This document shows positions 26,603-35,317 of a DNA stretch of 64,000 nucleotides, one piece after another. The position numbers were made by a program, and so were the translations under genes. Numbering within the stretch: the first letter of the stretch is position 1; each line of letters starts with the position of its first letter. Below the pieces are notes generated by a model. That model worked only from the letters and a program-made list of their open reading frames with translations, was not told where the DNA came from and ran no database searches. This DNA is from Olivibacter jilunii (lineage in GTDB: Bacteria; Bacteroidota; Bacteroidia; Sphingobacteriales; Sphingobacteriaceae). The DNA lies in contig NZ_LR027848.1 of NCBI RefSeq assembly GCF_900607235.1, positions 733,241-797,240 on the forward strand, given 5' to 3'.

Positions 26603-29600
26603 ATGAAACGAAAAAAAACCTATCCAACAGCTTTATTAGGGCTACTCGTAGTGCTCCTTTTGTACGGAAAAGGATATGCACAACAAAACAAGACAAGTGA
26701 AACTATTCGCGGCACCGTTCGGGATGCGGATTCGAAGGAACCGATTAAAGGGGCTACCGTGCTAGTTCTCAGATCATCCGTCGTTACGCAGACGGATGAA
26801 AATGGCCATTTTCAGCTATCACTTCCAGCGGGTAATAATGCCGTCTTGGTTGTCAGATCAATGGGGTATTTACAGAAAGAGATACCGATTACGAACCAGC
26901 AAACACTGCAGATCGCGCTCAAAAAAGACCAAGTAATGCTGGATGAGGTGGTGGCTATCGGATATGCTACCGTGAACCGGAAAGACCTAACAGGCTCAGT
27001 TTCTTCCCTAAATGATAAACAATTAAAAGACATCCCCATTAATTCAGCCGCGGAAGCACTTACCGGCAGGCTGGCAGGTGTGCAGGTAACTACATCAGAA
27101 GGCTCACCAGGGGCTAATGTCCAGTTGAAAATTCGAGGAGGAGGTTCTATTACCCAAGATAATTCACCCTTATATATTATTGATGGTATACAAGTAGAAG
27201 ATGGCCTCAATAGCTTGTCCCCTCAAGATATCGCATCCATTGACGTGTTGAAAGACGCCTCTTCTACAGCAATTTACGGGGCACGAGGAGCGAATGGTGT
27301 CGTGATTATCACCACAAAAGGCGGAAGGGAAATGAAAACGGAGATAGGCTACAGTAATATTTTTGGCTTAAAGCAATTGGCGAATAAGTTGGATGTGATG
27401 CATCCTTATGATTTCGTAATCAGGCAGTATGAACGTACGAGAGGAAACAGCAGTATGGAAGAGGGCTTTGCCACAATGTACGGTCAATGGAATGAACTGG
27501 AAAAATATAAAAACGAACCTTTTATAGACTGGCAACAGAAAACATTTGGCAACGATGCATTCATGCAGACGCATAATCTGAGTATTACGGGCGGTACAGA
27601 AGCCATTCAATATAACTTAAGCTTAACCAGCAATGATGAGGAAGGTATTATGCTTAACTCAGACTTTAATCGGAAAATGCTCAATTTTCGATTCGATAAT
27701 AAGGTAAACAGTAAACTGAAAGTTGGTTTTAATGTTCGCTACAATAATCAAAAAATAAACGGAGCGGGAACTTCAGATGAATCGGGGTCGACTTATAATA
27801 TGCTTCGGCATACCATAAAATATAGGCCTCTTACTGTTGGCGGTTTGTCGGAAGAAGAGCTGGATGAAGCCTATTATGAAGAGACCAATACAGGAAATGC
27901 GCTTGGTATTATAAATCCGGTAGAGCTAAGCAATGCACAATACAGAAATAGACATACACGCGTCACCAACCTGAATGGCTATGCCAATTATGTGTTCAAC
28001 GACTGGCTTTCATTCCGCACGGCAGCGGGTTTTAACTATCAACTCGAAGACATTAATCGTTTTGATGATGGGATCACTTCAAGGGCCAGAACATTAGGTG
28101 CGCGCTTGCCTATGGTATCACTCTTGGGTACCGAACGCAACAGTTTTAACAACAGTAATGTCTTAACCTTTAAGATACAGCGCGAGCAACATCATATCGA
28201 TGCGATTGTAGGGAATGAATTTTATACCATATCGTCCAAGAGGACAGAAAACCAATTGCGCTATTTTCCAGAGGGGATTAATGCTGAAAAGGCGCTGGCC
28301 CAATTAAGCCTCGGTACGGTTATTCCAACCTATCCGCAAACCTATAATTCCGAAACACGTACGGTCTCTTTTTTCAATCGAACAAACTACGCTTTCGCGG
28401 ATAAATATTTGGCTTCCTTTAGCATACGTGCCGATGCATCTTCTAGATTCGCTTCCGATAAACGTTGGGGTTTCTTTCCTTCTGGCTCCATCGCCTGGCG
28501 GCTTTCAGCAGAACCTTTCCTGAAAAATATGCCTTTCATTTCGGATATAAAATTGAGGGCAAGCTATGGCTCCGCTGGAAATGACAGAATAGACGACTAC
28601 TTGTTTTTAAATATCTTCGGTATTGGTTCTAAATATGCCCTCAATGAGCAAATACTACCGGGGCTGGCGGTTAATGATTTGGCAAATCGTGATCTGATAT
28701 GGGAAACTACGGTATCTAAAAACATTGGGTTGGACCTTGCCCTGTTTAACTCCCGTATACAGCTTACGATAGATGCCTATCACAATAAAGTGAACGATTT
28801 ATTGTTAAACGTACCTATACCGACTACCTCAGGGTATAAAACACAGTTACAGAATATCGGTAATACGTCCAATAAGGGCATCGAATTTCAACTCAATGCC
28901 ACGGCCGTCAGCAATAAGAACTTTACGTGGAATACGGCATTCAATTTATCTTTTAACCGTAATCGGATTGACAAATTATCCAACAGCCAGTCTTATTATT
29001 ATGAATACTCTGGTTTTGGCATCTCTGGTCAACCGGCAGATTATGTCGTGCAGGTAGGTCAATCTGTTGGTACTATGTATGGCTTTGTATCAGACGGCTT
29101 CTATTCAGTGAACGATTTTCATTATGATCCGGCGACTTCCATTTATACGCTAAAAGATGGTGTGGTGGATGTTTCTAATGCCATCGGCACTGCCCAGCCG
29201 GGATGGATGAAATTGAAAGACCTCGACGGTAACAACCGGATTGATGAAAATGATAAGACTATCATTGGCGATGCGACACCTAAATTTTCGGGCGGTTTGT
29301 ATCAGCAATTCACCTATAAGAATTTTGATATGAGCATTTTTTTGAATTTCGTGTACGGAAACAAAATTTACAATGCCAATAAGATAGAATTTACCAATGG
29401 TTACAGCAGCAATTCAAACTCCTTAGCAATTATGAATGATCGTTGGAAGACCATCGATGGTAATGGCCAGGTAGTACAGCAAGTGGTAACCGAGGGAGGA
29501 AAGCAGGTGGTAAAAGGGATAGCACCTGATGCCTTGGCCGCCTTGAATCAGAATGCCGGTATCTGGATGCCCATCAGCGGTGTAGGTGCTTGGTACCCTA

Positions 29601-29866
29601 CATCTTGGGCAATGGAAGACGGATCTTTTTTGAGGATAAATAACATCACTTTTGGCTATACTTTTCCGAGTGCTATGCTTCATAAAATCAAACTTAAAAA
29701 GTTAAGAGTTTATGGTACCGTGAATAATTTAGCGGTGTTTACCAATTATTCAGGTTATGATCCCGAGGTGAATACACGGAGAGCCGTGCCCACGACACCT
29801 GGAGTTGATTATTCAGCTTACCCAAGAAGTAAAACATTTATTATCGGTCTTAATCTTACGCTTTAA
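26603..29866 (+). CDS. SusC/RagA TonB-linked outer-membrane transporter
   Basis: A 1087-residue outer-membrane importer. After a signal peptide (LLVVLLLYGKGYAQQ) come a carboxypeptidase-like domain (GTVRDADSKEPIKGATVLV, ~residues 37-110), the SusC TonB-box region (VVAIGYATVNRKDLTGSVSS), a plug domain (IRGGGSITQDNSPLYIIDGI) and a ~850-residue barrel ending in LNLTL. It works with the SusD lipoprotein encoded 4 bp downstream. The neighbouring pectate lyase and CE12 esterase suggest pectic oligosaccharides as cargo; this is inference from context. Confidence 0.96.
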   Translation: MKRKKTYPTALLGLLVVLLLYGKGYAQQNKTSETIRGTVRDADSKEPIKGATVLVLRSSVVTQTDENGHFQLSLPAGNNAVLVVRSMGYLQKEIPITNQQTLQIALKKDQVMLDEVVAIGYATVNRKDLTGSVSSLNDKQLKDIPINSAAEALTGRLAGVQVTTSEGSPGANVQLKIRGGGSITQDNSPLYIIDGIQVEDGLNSLSPQDIASIDVLKDASSTAIYGARGANGVVIITTKGGREMKTEIGYSNIFGLKQLANKLDVMHPYDFVIRQYERTRGNSSMEEGFATMYGQWNELEKYKNEPFIDWQQKTFGNDAFMQTHNLSITGGTEAIQYNLSLTSNDEEGIMLNSDFNRKMLNFRFDNKVNSKLKVGFNVRYNNQKINGAGTSDESGSTYNMLRHTIKYRPLTVGGLSEEELDEAYYEETNTGNALGIINPVELSNAQYRNRHTRVTNLNGYANYVFNDWLSFRTAAGFNYQLEDINRFDDGITSRARTLGARLPMVSLLGTERNSFNNSNVLTFKIQREQHHIDAIVGNEFYTISSKRTENQLRYFPEGINAEKALAQLSLGTVIPTYPQTYNSETRTVSFFNRTNYAFADKYLASFSIRADASSRFASDKRWGFFPSGSIAWRLSAEPFLKNMPFISDIKLRASYGSAGNDRIDDYLFLNIFGIGSKYALNEQILPGLAVNDLANRDLIWETTVSKNIGLDLALFNSRIQLTIDAYHNKVNDLLLNVPIPTTSGYKTQLQNIGNTSNKGIEFQLNATAVSNKNFTWNTAFNLSFNRNRIDKLSNSQSYYYEYSGFGISGQPADYVVQVGQSVGTMYGFVSDGFYSVNDFHYDPATSIYTLKDGVVDVSNAIGTAQPGWMKLKDLDGNNRIDENDKTIIGDATPKFSGGLYQQFTYKNFDMSIFLNFVYGNKIYNANKIEFTNGYSSNSNSLAIMNDRWKTIDGNGQVVQQVVTEGGKQVVKGIAPDALAALNQNAGIWMPISGVGAWYPTSWAMEDGSFLRINNITFGYTFPSAMLHKIKLKKLRVYGTVNNLAVFTNYSGYDPEVNTRRAVPTTPGVDYSAYPRSKTFIIGLNLTL

Positions 29867-29870
29867 TACC

Positions 29871-31634
29871 ATGATCATGATATCCAAGATTCATTTAAAA
29901 AGAATAATCCTTGTTCTTGTACTTTCCGTATCGCTATTTTCATGCAAGAACTATTTGGACCTGGAACCGCCCTCTGCGTTCAGTGAAAATTATGTATTCA
30001 GTAACCTGCCTAATGCAAGAAGTGCGGTACTAGGCGTATATGATCGTTTATCGGGTTTACAAGCCTATGGCAGTCGGTTAAGCTTGATGTATCCTTACGA
30101 CAGTGATGAAATGGTTGGTGTTTTGAATGGTGCCGCTCCAGATAACAGTTCCAGAGACTTATCCCGCTATAATTTACAGGCAACCAATGCACAGCTCGCG
30201 GGGCCTTTTGAACAATTATATGCAGGTGTCGAACGAGCTAATATTTGTATTAAAAACATTCCCGCAATGGATCAGTACAGCAATGGTACGGCCTCTGAAC
30301 AGTTGGAACTAAAGAGATTGCACGGAGAGGCTCTCACCCTTAGGGCACAGTTTTATTTTGAGCTTATTCGAAATTGGGGGGATTTACCGGCACCTTTCGA
30401 ACCAGCAGCCGACCAGGCGGAGCTTACCCTGCCAAAGGTTGATCGTGATACGATCTACAATCGTTTGATTGCAGATCTGAAAACTGCGCAAGAGCTGTTA
30501 CCCTGGCGTACGGAAGCAAGTAACGATGAGCGTATTACGAAAGGAGCCGCAAAGGCCTTACGGGCAAGGCTGGCTCTGTATCGTGCTGGCTTTTCCCTTC
30601 GCAGAAGTAACCGTATGGAACGAACAGGTGATTACCTGTCTTTTTATCAGATTGCCCGAGATGAATGTTATGAACTCATGCAACATCGGGAACAACATAC
30701 CCTCAATCCAAGCTTTCAGGCGGTATTCAAAGATGGAATTGATGCGTATACGCTCGACCCACATGGCGAAATCTTATTTGAAGTAGCTATGGGACGTGAA
30801 ACAGATAGTAATTTAGGGTATTATGATGGACCGCGATTTTATGTGCCGGGAAATACCTCTTTATTAGGAAATGGCCAGATTAGAATTATTCCTGCTTATT
30901 TTTATGCCTTTGATTCGTTGGATACCCGACGGGATGTTACCTGTGCACCTTATTATAATGATCCGGATTATAGTAAAAAGGTGCAACCCTTGTTGAATAT
31001 GACCAGCGGAAAATTCCGTTCGGATTGGATCAATCCGCGCCTTTCCTCCGCCATTCAGGCAACGGGTTTAAATTGGCCACTAATCCGATTTTCTGATGTC
31101 CTATTGATGTTTGCGGAGGCTGAAAATGAACTCCATAATGGGCCCACAAGCGAGGCCATATTAGCCTTACAGGAAGTGAGAACCCGTGCTTACGGTGGAA
31201 ACGAAACCGGAAATATTCCAAACGACAAAGAGGGGTTTTTTAACAGCTTGGTACAGGAACGTTACCTTGAATTTGGCGGCGAGGGGATCAGAAAATACGA
31301 CCTTATTCGCTGGAATCTGATTGGTCAGAAGATACAAGAGGTGCGGGATGTGTTGACTAAAATGAAAAATAAGGTAGCTCCCTATGATCAACTCCCGCAG
31401 TACATGTATTATAAACCGGCAGAACAGGAAGTTGTATGGGGAAATTCGTTGTATAAAGCGAGTCCTGCAATCGCGCCTGAGGGTTTTGTAAGAGTAAATT
31501 GGATGGCAGCCTTAACAGATGTTTGGATTACCAATGTTGCCCAGCTTTTTAGGGCCAATCACAGCGAGCTATTTCCGATTCCACAGACCGCGATCGATGC
31601 CAACCCGAACCTAACACAAGACTATGGTTATTAA
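29871..31634 (+). CDS. SusD/RagB surface glycan-binding lipoprotein
   Basis: A 587-residue lipoprotein. The start is the ATG at 29871 (MIMISKIHLKRIILVLVLSV) or the one two codons later; the longer open frame overlaps SusC and lacks a signal peptide. The lipobox is SLFSC, followed by KNYLDLEPPSAFSENYVF, the usual SusD opening. TPR-like helices (RAQFYFELIRNWGDLP; RALRARLALYRAGF) and the C-terminal RYLEFGGEGIRKYDLIRW block are typical. Pairs with SusC at the outer membrane. Confidence 0.95.
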   Translation: MIMISKIHLKRIILVLVLSVSLFSCKNYLDLEPPSAFSENYVFSNLPNARSAVLGVYDRLSGLQAYGSRLSLMYPYDSDEMVGVLNGAAPDNSSRDLSRYNLQATNAQLAGPFEQLYAGVERANICIKNIPAMDQYSNGTASEQLELKRLHGEALTLRAQFYFELIRNWGDLPAPFEPAADQAELTLPKVDRDTIYNRLIADLKTAQELLPWRTEASNDERITKGAAKALRARLALYRAGFSLRRSNRMERTGDYLSFYQIARDECYELMQHREQHTLNPSFQAVFKDGIDAYTLDPHGEILFEVAMGRETDSNLGYYDGPRFYVPGNTSLLGNGQIRIIPAYFYAFDSLDTRRDVTCAPYYNDPDYSKKVQPLLNMTSGKFRSDWINPRLSSAIQATGLNWPLIRFSDVLLMFAEAENELHNGPTSEAILALQEVRTRAYGGNETGNIPNDKEGFFNSLVQERYLEFGGEGIRKYDLIRWNLIGQKIQEVRDVLTKMKNKVAPYDQLPQYMYYKPAEQEVVWGNSLYKASPAIAPEGFVRVNWMAALTDVWITNVAQLFRANHSELFPIPQTAIDANPNLTQDYGY

Positions 31635-31658
31635 TTGTAAACATTTAATCGCAGCGAG

Positions 31659-32429
31659 ATGATACCCTACCGTTATATGAAAAAGTTTGGCCTGATATTA
31701 GGCCTTATATGTCTATTTAGCTTTAAACAAACCGAAGAGATACATATTTATTCCATTGGTGATTCTACCATGGCCGATTATAGGGCAAGTTATCTCGATA
31801 AATTTGGTAAAGGATACCCCATCCGTGGTTGGATGCAGCTTACACCCTCTTTATTTACAGAACACGTACATATACATAATGAGGCAATGAGCGGGCGCAG
31901 TTCAAAAAGTTTCCGTGATGAGGGCTTTTGGTCGAAGGTCATACAACAGGTTAAGGCTGGTGATTACGTATTTATTCAGTTTGGCCATAATGACGCCAAA
32001 CCAGATACGGCCAGGCATACAGAGCCATATACGACCTTCAAGCAAAATATAGAACGCTATGTTCGAGAGGTACAGGCAAAAAAAGCATATCCCATTCTAT
32101 TTACATCCATACCACATCGGAAGTTCGATCAAGAAGGGCATATCGTAGATACCCACGGCGCTTATTTAACGGTTGTAGGTGAAGTAGCGAAGTTAACACA
32201 TACACCGCTTATCGATTTACATGCACTGGTAGCTGCTTTTTTAGAAAAAACAGGGCCGGAGCAATCCAAGAAATTATTTTTACATATTCCACCTGGAAAA
32301 TTTGCTTCTTTACCCAAGGGGAAAAAGGACGATACCCATCTATCGGAATTTGGTGCGAAGTGTGTTGCCGGGCTCGCAGTTTCCGCGTTGAAAGAAACCA
32401 ACTTACCACTCCGCGCATATATTAAATAA
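31659..32429 (+). CDS. CE12-type rhamnogalacturonan acetylesterase
   Basis: A ~256-residue exported SGNH hydrolase. Block I is GDSTMADY (catalytic Ser), block III is FGHNDAKPD, and the catalytic Asp/His lie in KDDTHLSEFGA. CE12 enzymes remove acetyl groups from rhamnogalacturonan I. The signal peptide is KKFGLILGLICLFSF; the start may be the ATG at 31659 or, more usual for a signal peptide, the one at 31677. Fourth-position-style cargo in a pectin locus, 24 bp after SusD. Confidence 0.9.
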   Translation: MIPYRYMKKFGLILGLICLFSFKQTEEIHIYSIGDSTMADYRASYLDKFGKGYPIRGWMQLTPSLFTEHVHIHNEAMSGRSSKSFRDEGFWSKVIQQVKAGDYVFIQFGHNDAKPDTARHTEPYTTFKQNIERYVREVQAKKAYPILFTSIPHRKFDQEGHIVDTHGAYLTVVGEVAKLTHTPLIDLHALVAAFLEKTGPEQSKKLFLHIPPGKFASLPKGKKDDTHLSEFGAKCVAGLAVSALKETNLPLRAYIK

Positions 32430-32449
32430 CCGTTAATTCTTAACCAATC

Positions 32450-33664
32450 ATGAAAAAATTTAATCATTATTCTAGAAAAGAGTTTTTAACGCGCAGCGGA
32501 CTGATGCTCTCCTCACTGGCGTTGGATAAACTGCCTTTGTTTTCGAGCAGACTATCAACTGATCAAGTACAGGTAGGTATTATTGGAACCGGGTCGCGGG
32601 GTACCGGTTTAGCTAAAATATTAATGGGAATAAACGGGGTGAAGATCACTGCATTATGCGACGTTTATCCACCTCATCTTAATAAAGCCCGTCAGATAGT
32701 AGGAGATAAGGTGTCGACCTACACGGATTATCGAAAATTGTTGGAAGACAAAAACATCGAGGCTGTCGTTATTGCTACACCGCTCTTTTTACACCATCCG
32801 ATGGCGAAAGATGCTATACAAGCTGAAAAACACGTCTATCTTGAGAAAGCCATGGCCTATGATATTCCACAGGCAATCGACTTACGGAAGGTTGTTGAGG
32901 CGTCTTCGAAGGTATTCCAAGTAGGGTTTCAATATCGCTATTTCGCGCTTTATCATAAGGTGAAGGAAGTAATTAGTCAAAATTGGTTAGGTAAGATTAC
33001 ACATTTTGAGTGTCAATATAATCGAAATTCTAATTGGCGTTTTCCGGTAAATAATCCGAAAGATGAAAAGCTGATCAATTGGCGGATGTATCGCGCCTAT
33101 TGTGGCGGACCCCTATCCGAATTATGTGCACATCAGATTGATGCGGTGCATTACTTACTGGATAAGAGACCTATAAAAGTTGTTGGGTTTGGAGGCGTCA
33201 ATTATTGGAAAGATGGTCGGGAGACTTATGATCATATTCGAACGGTTTATGAATATCCCGAAGGCATCCAGTCGAGCGTAACCTCTGTGCTGTCAAACGC
33301 TTATAACGGCTATAATATACGGATTTTAGGAGATCGGGCCACCTTAGAGATCCAAAGGGATAAAGCGTTTATTTATGCAGAGTCGACAAAGAACCAACAA
33401 GGTACTGTTGATGGCGTTACCGGCGCCACGCTTCTGGCTAGAACACAAGGAGAAGCCGAAGAGCTGATTTTTAAGGAAAAGAATGAGCAGCTACCCGATC
33501 CTTCCGTGCTTTCTTTACAACACTTTATTCATTGCATCGTGACCAATGATAAGCCTTTATCTAATGCGCATACGGCATATGATAGTACAATTGCCATACA
33601 TATGGGCAATTTAGCAGCCGAGACGGAAACCGTTCAACACTGGAAACCCGAGTATACGCCATGA
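32450..33664 (+). CDS. Gfo/Idh/MocA-family oxidoreductase, probably exported
   Basis: A 404-residue dehydrogenase-like protein. Residues ~41-160 form a Rossmann domain (VGIIGTGSRGTGLAKIL; the usual EKAMA at the EKP position). The C-terminal half carries GGPLSELCAHQIDAVHYLL, the family's substrate-site histidine region. A leading segment (YSRKEFLTRSGLMLSSLAL) resembles a Tat signal with RK in place of RR, as seen in many Bacteroidota members of this family. Its sugar substrate is unknown; context suggests a pectin-derived sugar. Confidence 0.88.
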   Translation: MKKFNHYSRKEFLTRSGLMLSSLALDKLPLFSSRLSTDQVQVGIIGTGSRGTGLAKILMGINGVKITALCDVYPPHLNKARQIVGDKVSTYTDYRKLLEDKNIEAVVIATPLFLHHPMAKDAIQAEKHVYLEKAMAYDIPQAIDLRKVVEASSKVFQVGFQYRYFALYHKVKEVISQNWLGKITHFECQYNRNSNWRFPVNNPKDEKLINWRMYRAYCGGPLSELCAHQIDAVHYLLDKRPIKVVGFGGVNYWKDGRETYDHIRTVYEYPEGIQSSVTSVLSNAYNGYNIRILGDRATLEIQRDKAFIYAESTKNQQGTVDGVTGATLLARTQGEAEELIFKEKNEQLPDPSVLSLQHFIHCIVTNDKPLSNAHTAYDSTIAIHMGNLAAETETVQHWKPEYTP

Positions 33665-33697
33665 CCTTATATCCTAAACAATCAATAAATCGCTATT

Positions 33698-35191
33698 ATG
33701 GAAAGAATTAAATGGATGTTCATTGGCCTTGTAACATTAATTTCTTGTAGCAAGGCAACAATTGACACACCGTCAAAACAATTGACAAGTACTCGAAACG
33801 TACTGCCTAATGATGTTCTTGTGGCATTTCCGGGGGCTGAGGGATACGGAAAATTCGCTACAGGTGGACGAGGAGGAACGGTGTATTACGTAACCAACTT
33901 GAATAACTCGGGCCCCGGAAGTTTAAGAGATGCGGTAAGCCAACCCAATCGAACGGTACTGTTCAAGGTTTCGGGGACGATTTTTCTGGAAAGCAACTTA
34001 TTTATTGCTCAAAATAATATCACCATTGCCGGACAGTCGGCCCCGGGGGATGGGATTTGTATTGCGGGGTATGGAACCGCAATACGGGCAAATAATATCA
34101 TCATCAGGTATCTTCGGTTTAGACTGGGTGATATTAACGGTATCACAACGGATGCACTCTATACGTCGCTTCCGGCAGCGGGTGGCACCCCTTATGCAAA
34201 TATTATTATTGATCATTGTTCCTTAAGCTGGTCGGTAGACGAAATCGGTTCGTTTTACGGTATCACGGATTTTTCGCTCCAATGGTGTATACTGAGCGAA
34301 AGCTTATATAAATCGGCCCATGAAAAAGGGACGCATGGCTATGGAGGAATCTGGGGAGGGAATAGATCTTCGTTTCATCATAATCTGCTAGCTCATAATT
34401 CAAGTAGAAATCCTCGTTTTTCAGGAACATTGGCTGCTACCGGTCCAGACGAAGAGTTGGTAGACTTCCGCAATAACGTCATCTATAATTGGGGTAATAT
34501 AAATTCCACTTATGGCGGAGAGAATGGCGACTACAATATGGTTAACAACTATTATAAATATGGCCCTGCTACACCGGGGAGTACCCTAAGTAGTATAAGC
34601 AATAAGAGGAACCGGATCTTGCAATATACCAGTTATAGTATTTCCGCCGGTGATACCGTATGGGGTGGGAGGTTCTTTATCCAAGGGAATTTTGTTGACG
34701 GATTTCCAGACGTAAGTGCTGACAATTGGGAGAAAGGGGTGCAACGCGACAGCTATTCCGGTGCAGCAGCACTTATTGCGGCTGCCAAACAAAGTTCGCC
34801 CTTCCCGACTTTACCGATGCTTACCAGTACAGCAGAAGACGCCTATGAGGAAGTGTTGAACAATGTAGGTGCAGTATTGCCCAAGCGAGATACTATCGAT
34901 AAACGAATTATTCAGGAAGTAAGAAACAAAACAGCGACCTATGAGGGGGCTACTTATGCCTTGGTAAATACGACGGGTATCCTGCATCCGTCTGGTATCA
35001 TCGATAGTCAACAAGACGTGGGTGGATGGCCCACACTGCAAAGTATTACACCACCTGATGATTCAGATGGAGATGGTATACCAGATGCTTGGGAAACGGA
35101 TCACCAGCTCGACCCAAATAACCCAAGCGACGGGAACAACTATGCTGCCGATGGATATACAATGCTCGAGAAATATTTGAATAGTTTGTAA
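33698..35191 (+). CDS. PL1-type pectate lyase lipoprotein
   Basis: A 497-residue surface or periplasmic lipoprotein (lipobox VTLISC). The parallel beta-helix lyase opens with FPGAEGYGKFATGGRGGTVY and continues through LFKVSGTI and ITIAGQSAPGDGI; the conserved IIIDHCSLSWSVDE and HNSSRNPRFSG (catalytic Arg region) follow. A C-terminal calcium-binding-type tail is visible (DSDGDGIPDAWETDHQLDPN). It splits polygalacturonate by beta-elimination. Last gene of the pectin locus; no terminator is visible after it. Confidence 0.93.
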   Translation: MERIKWMFIGLVTLISCSKATIDTPSKQLTSTRNVLPNDVLVAFPGAEGYGKFATGGRGGTVYYVTNLNNSGPGSLRDAVSQPNRTVLFKVSGTIFLESNLFIAQNNITIAGQSAPGDGICIAGYGTAIRANNIIIRYLRFRLGDINGITTDALYTSLPAAGGTPYANIIIDHCSLSWSVDEIGSFYGITDFSLQWCILSESLYKSAHEKGTHGYGGIWGGNRSSFHHNLLAHNSSRNPRFSGTLAATGPDEELVDFRNNVIYNWGNINSTYGGENGDYNMVNNYYKYGPATPGSTLSSISNKRNRILQYTSYSISAGDTVWGGRFFIQGNFVDGFPDVSADNWEKGVQRDSYSGAAALIAAAKQSSPFPTLPMLTSTAEDAYEEVLNNVGAVLPKRDTIDKRIIQEVRNKTATYEGATYALVNTTGILHPSGIIDSQQDVGGWPTLQSITPPDDSDGDGIPDAWETDHQLDPNNPSDGNNYAADGYTMLEKYLNSL

Positions 35192-35216
35192 GGCATGACA
35201 ACACTTCCTGTCCGTT

Positions 35217-35317
35217 TTTAGTTATTCGTTATCCGTTCTTAGTCTGGTATGACAAATAACCAATAACGAGTAACTAATAACCAATAACCAATAACGAGTA
35301 ACCAATAACCCATTACT
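35217..35317. repeat. AATAACC-family inverted heptamer tract
   Basis: The clearest tract in the window. The right arm holds nine 7-mers in exact register, 35255-35317: AATAACC, AATAACG, AGTAACT, AATAACC, AATAACC, AATAACG, AGTAACC, AATAACC, CATTACT, running into the permease stop codon. The left arm (35217-35243) carries the complementary type TTAGTTA-TTCGTTA-TCCGTTC-TTAGTCT, so the two can pair. Confidence 0.8.

Noticed and set aside
26812-27210. 132-codon open frame on the minus strand inside the SusC gene
   Set aside because: It lies wholly antisense to a confidently assigned SusC, has no recognisable domain, and its length is expected by chance opposite a codon-biased gene.
35217-35317. 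Possible CRISPR array in the AATAACC repeats
   Set aside because: Units are 7 bp with no spacers and no cas genes lie nearby; period and size exclude CRISPR.
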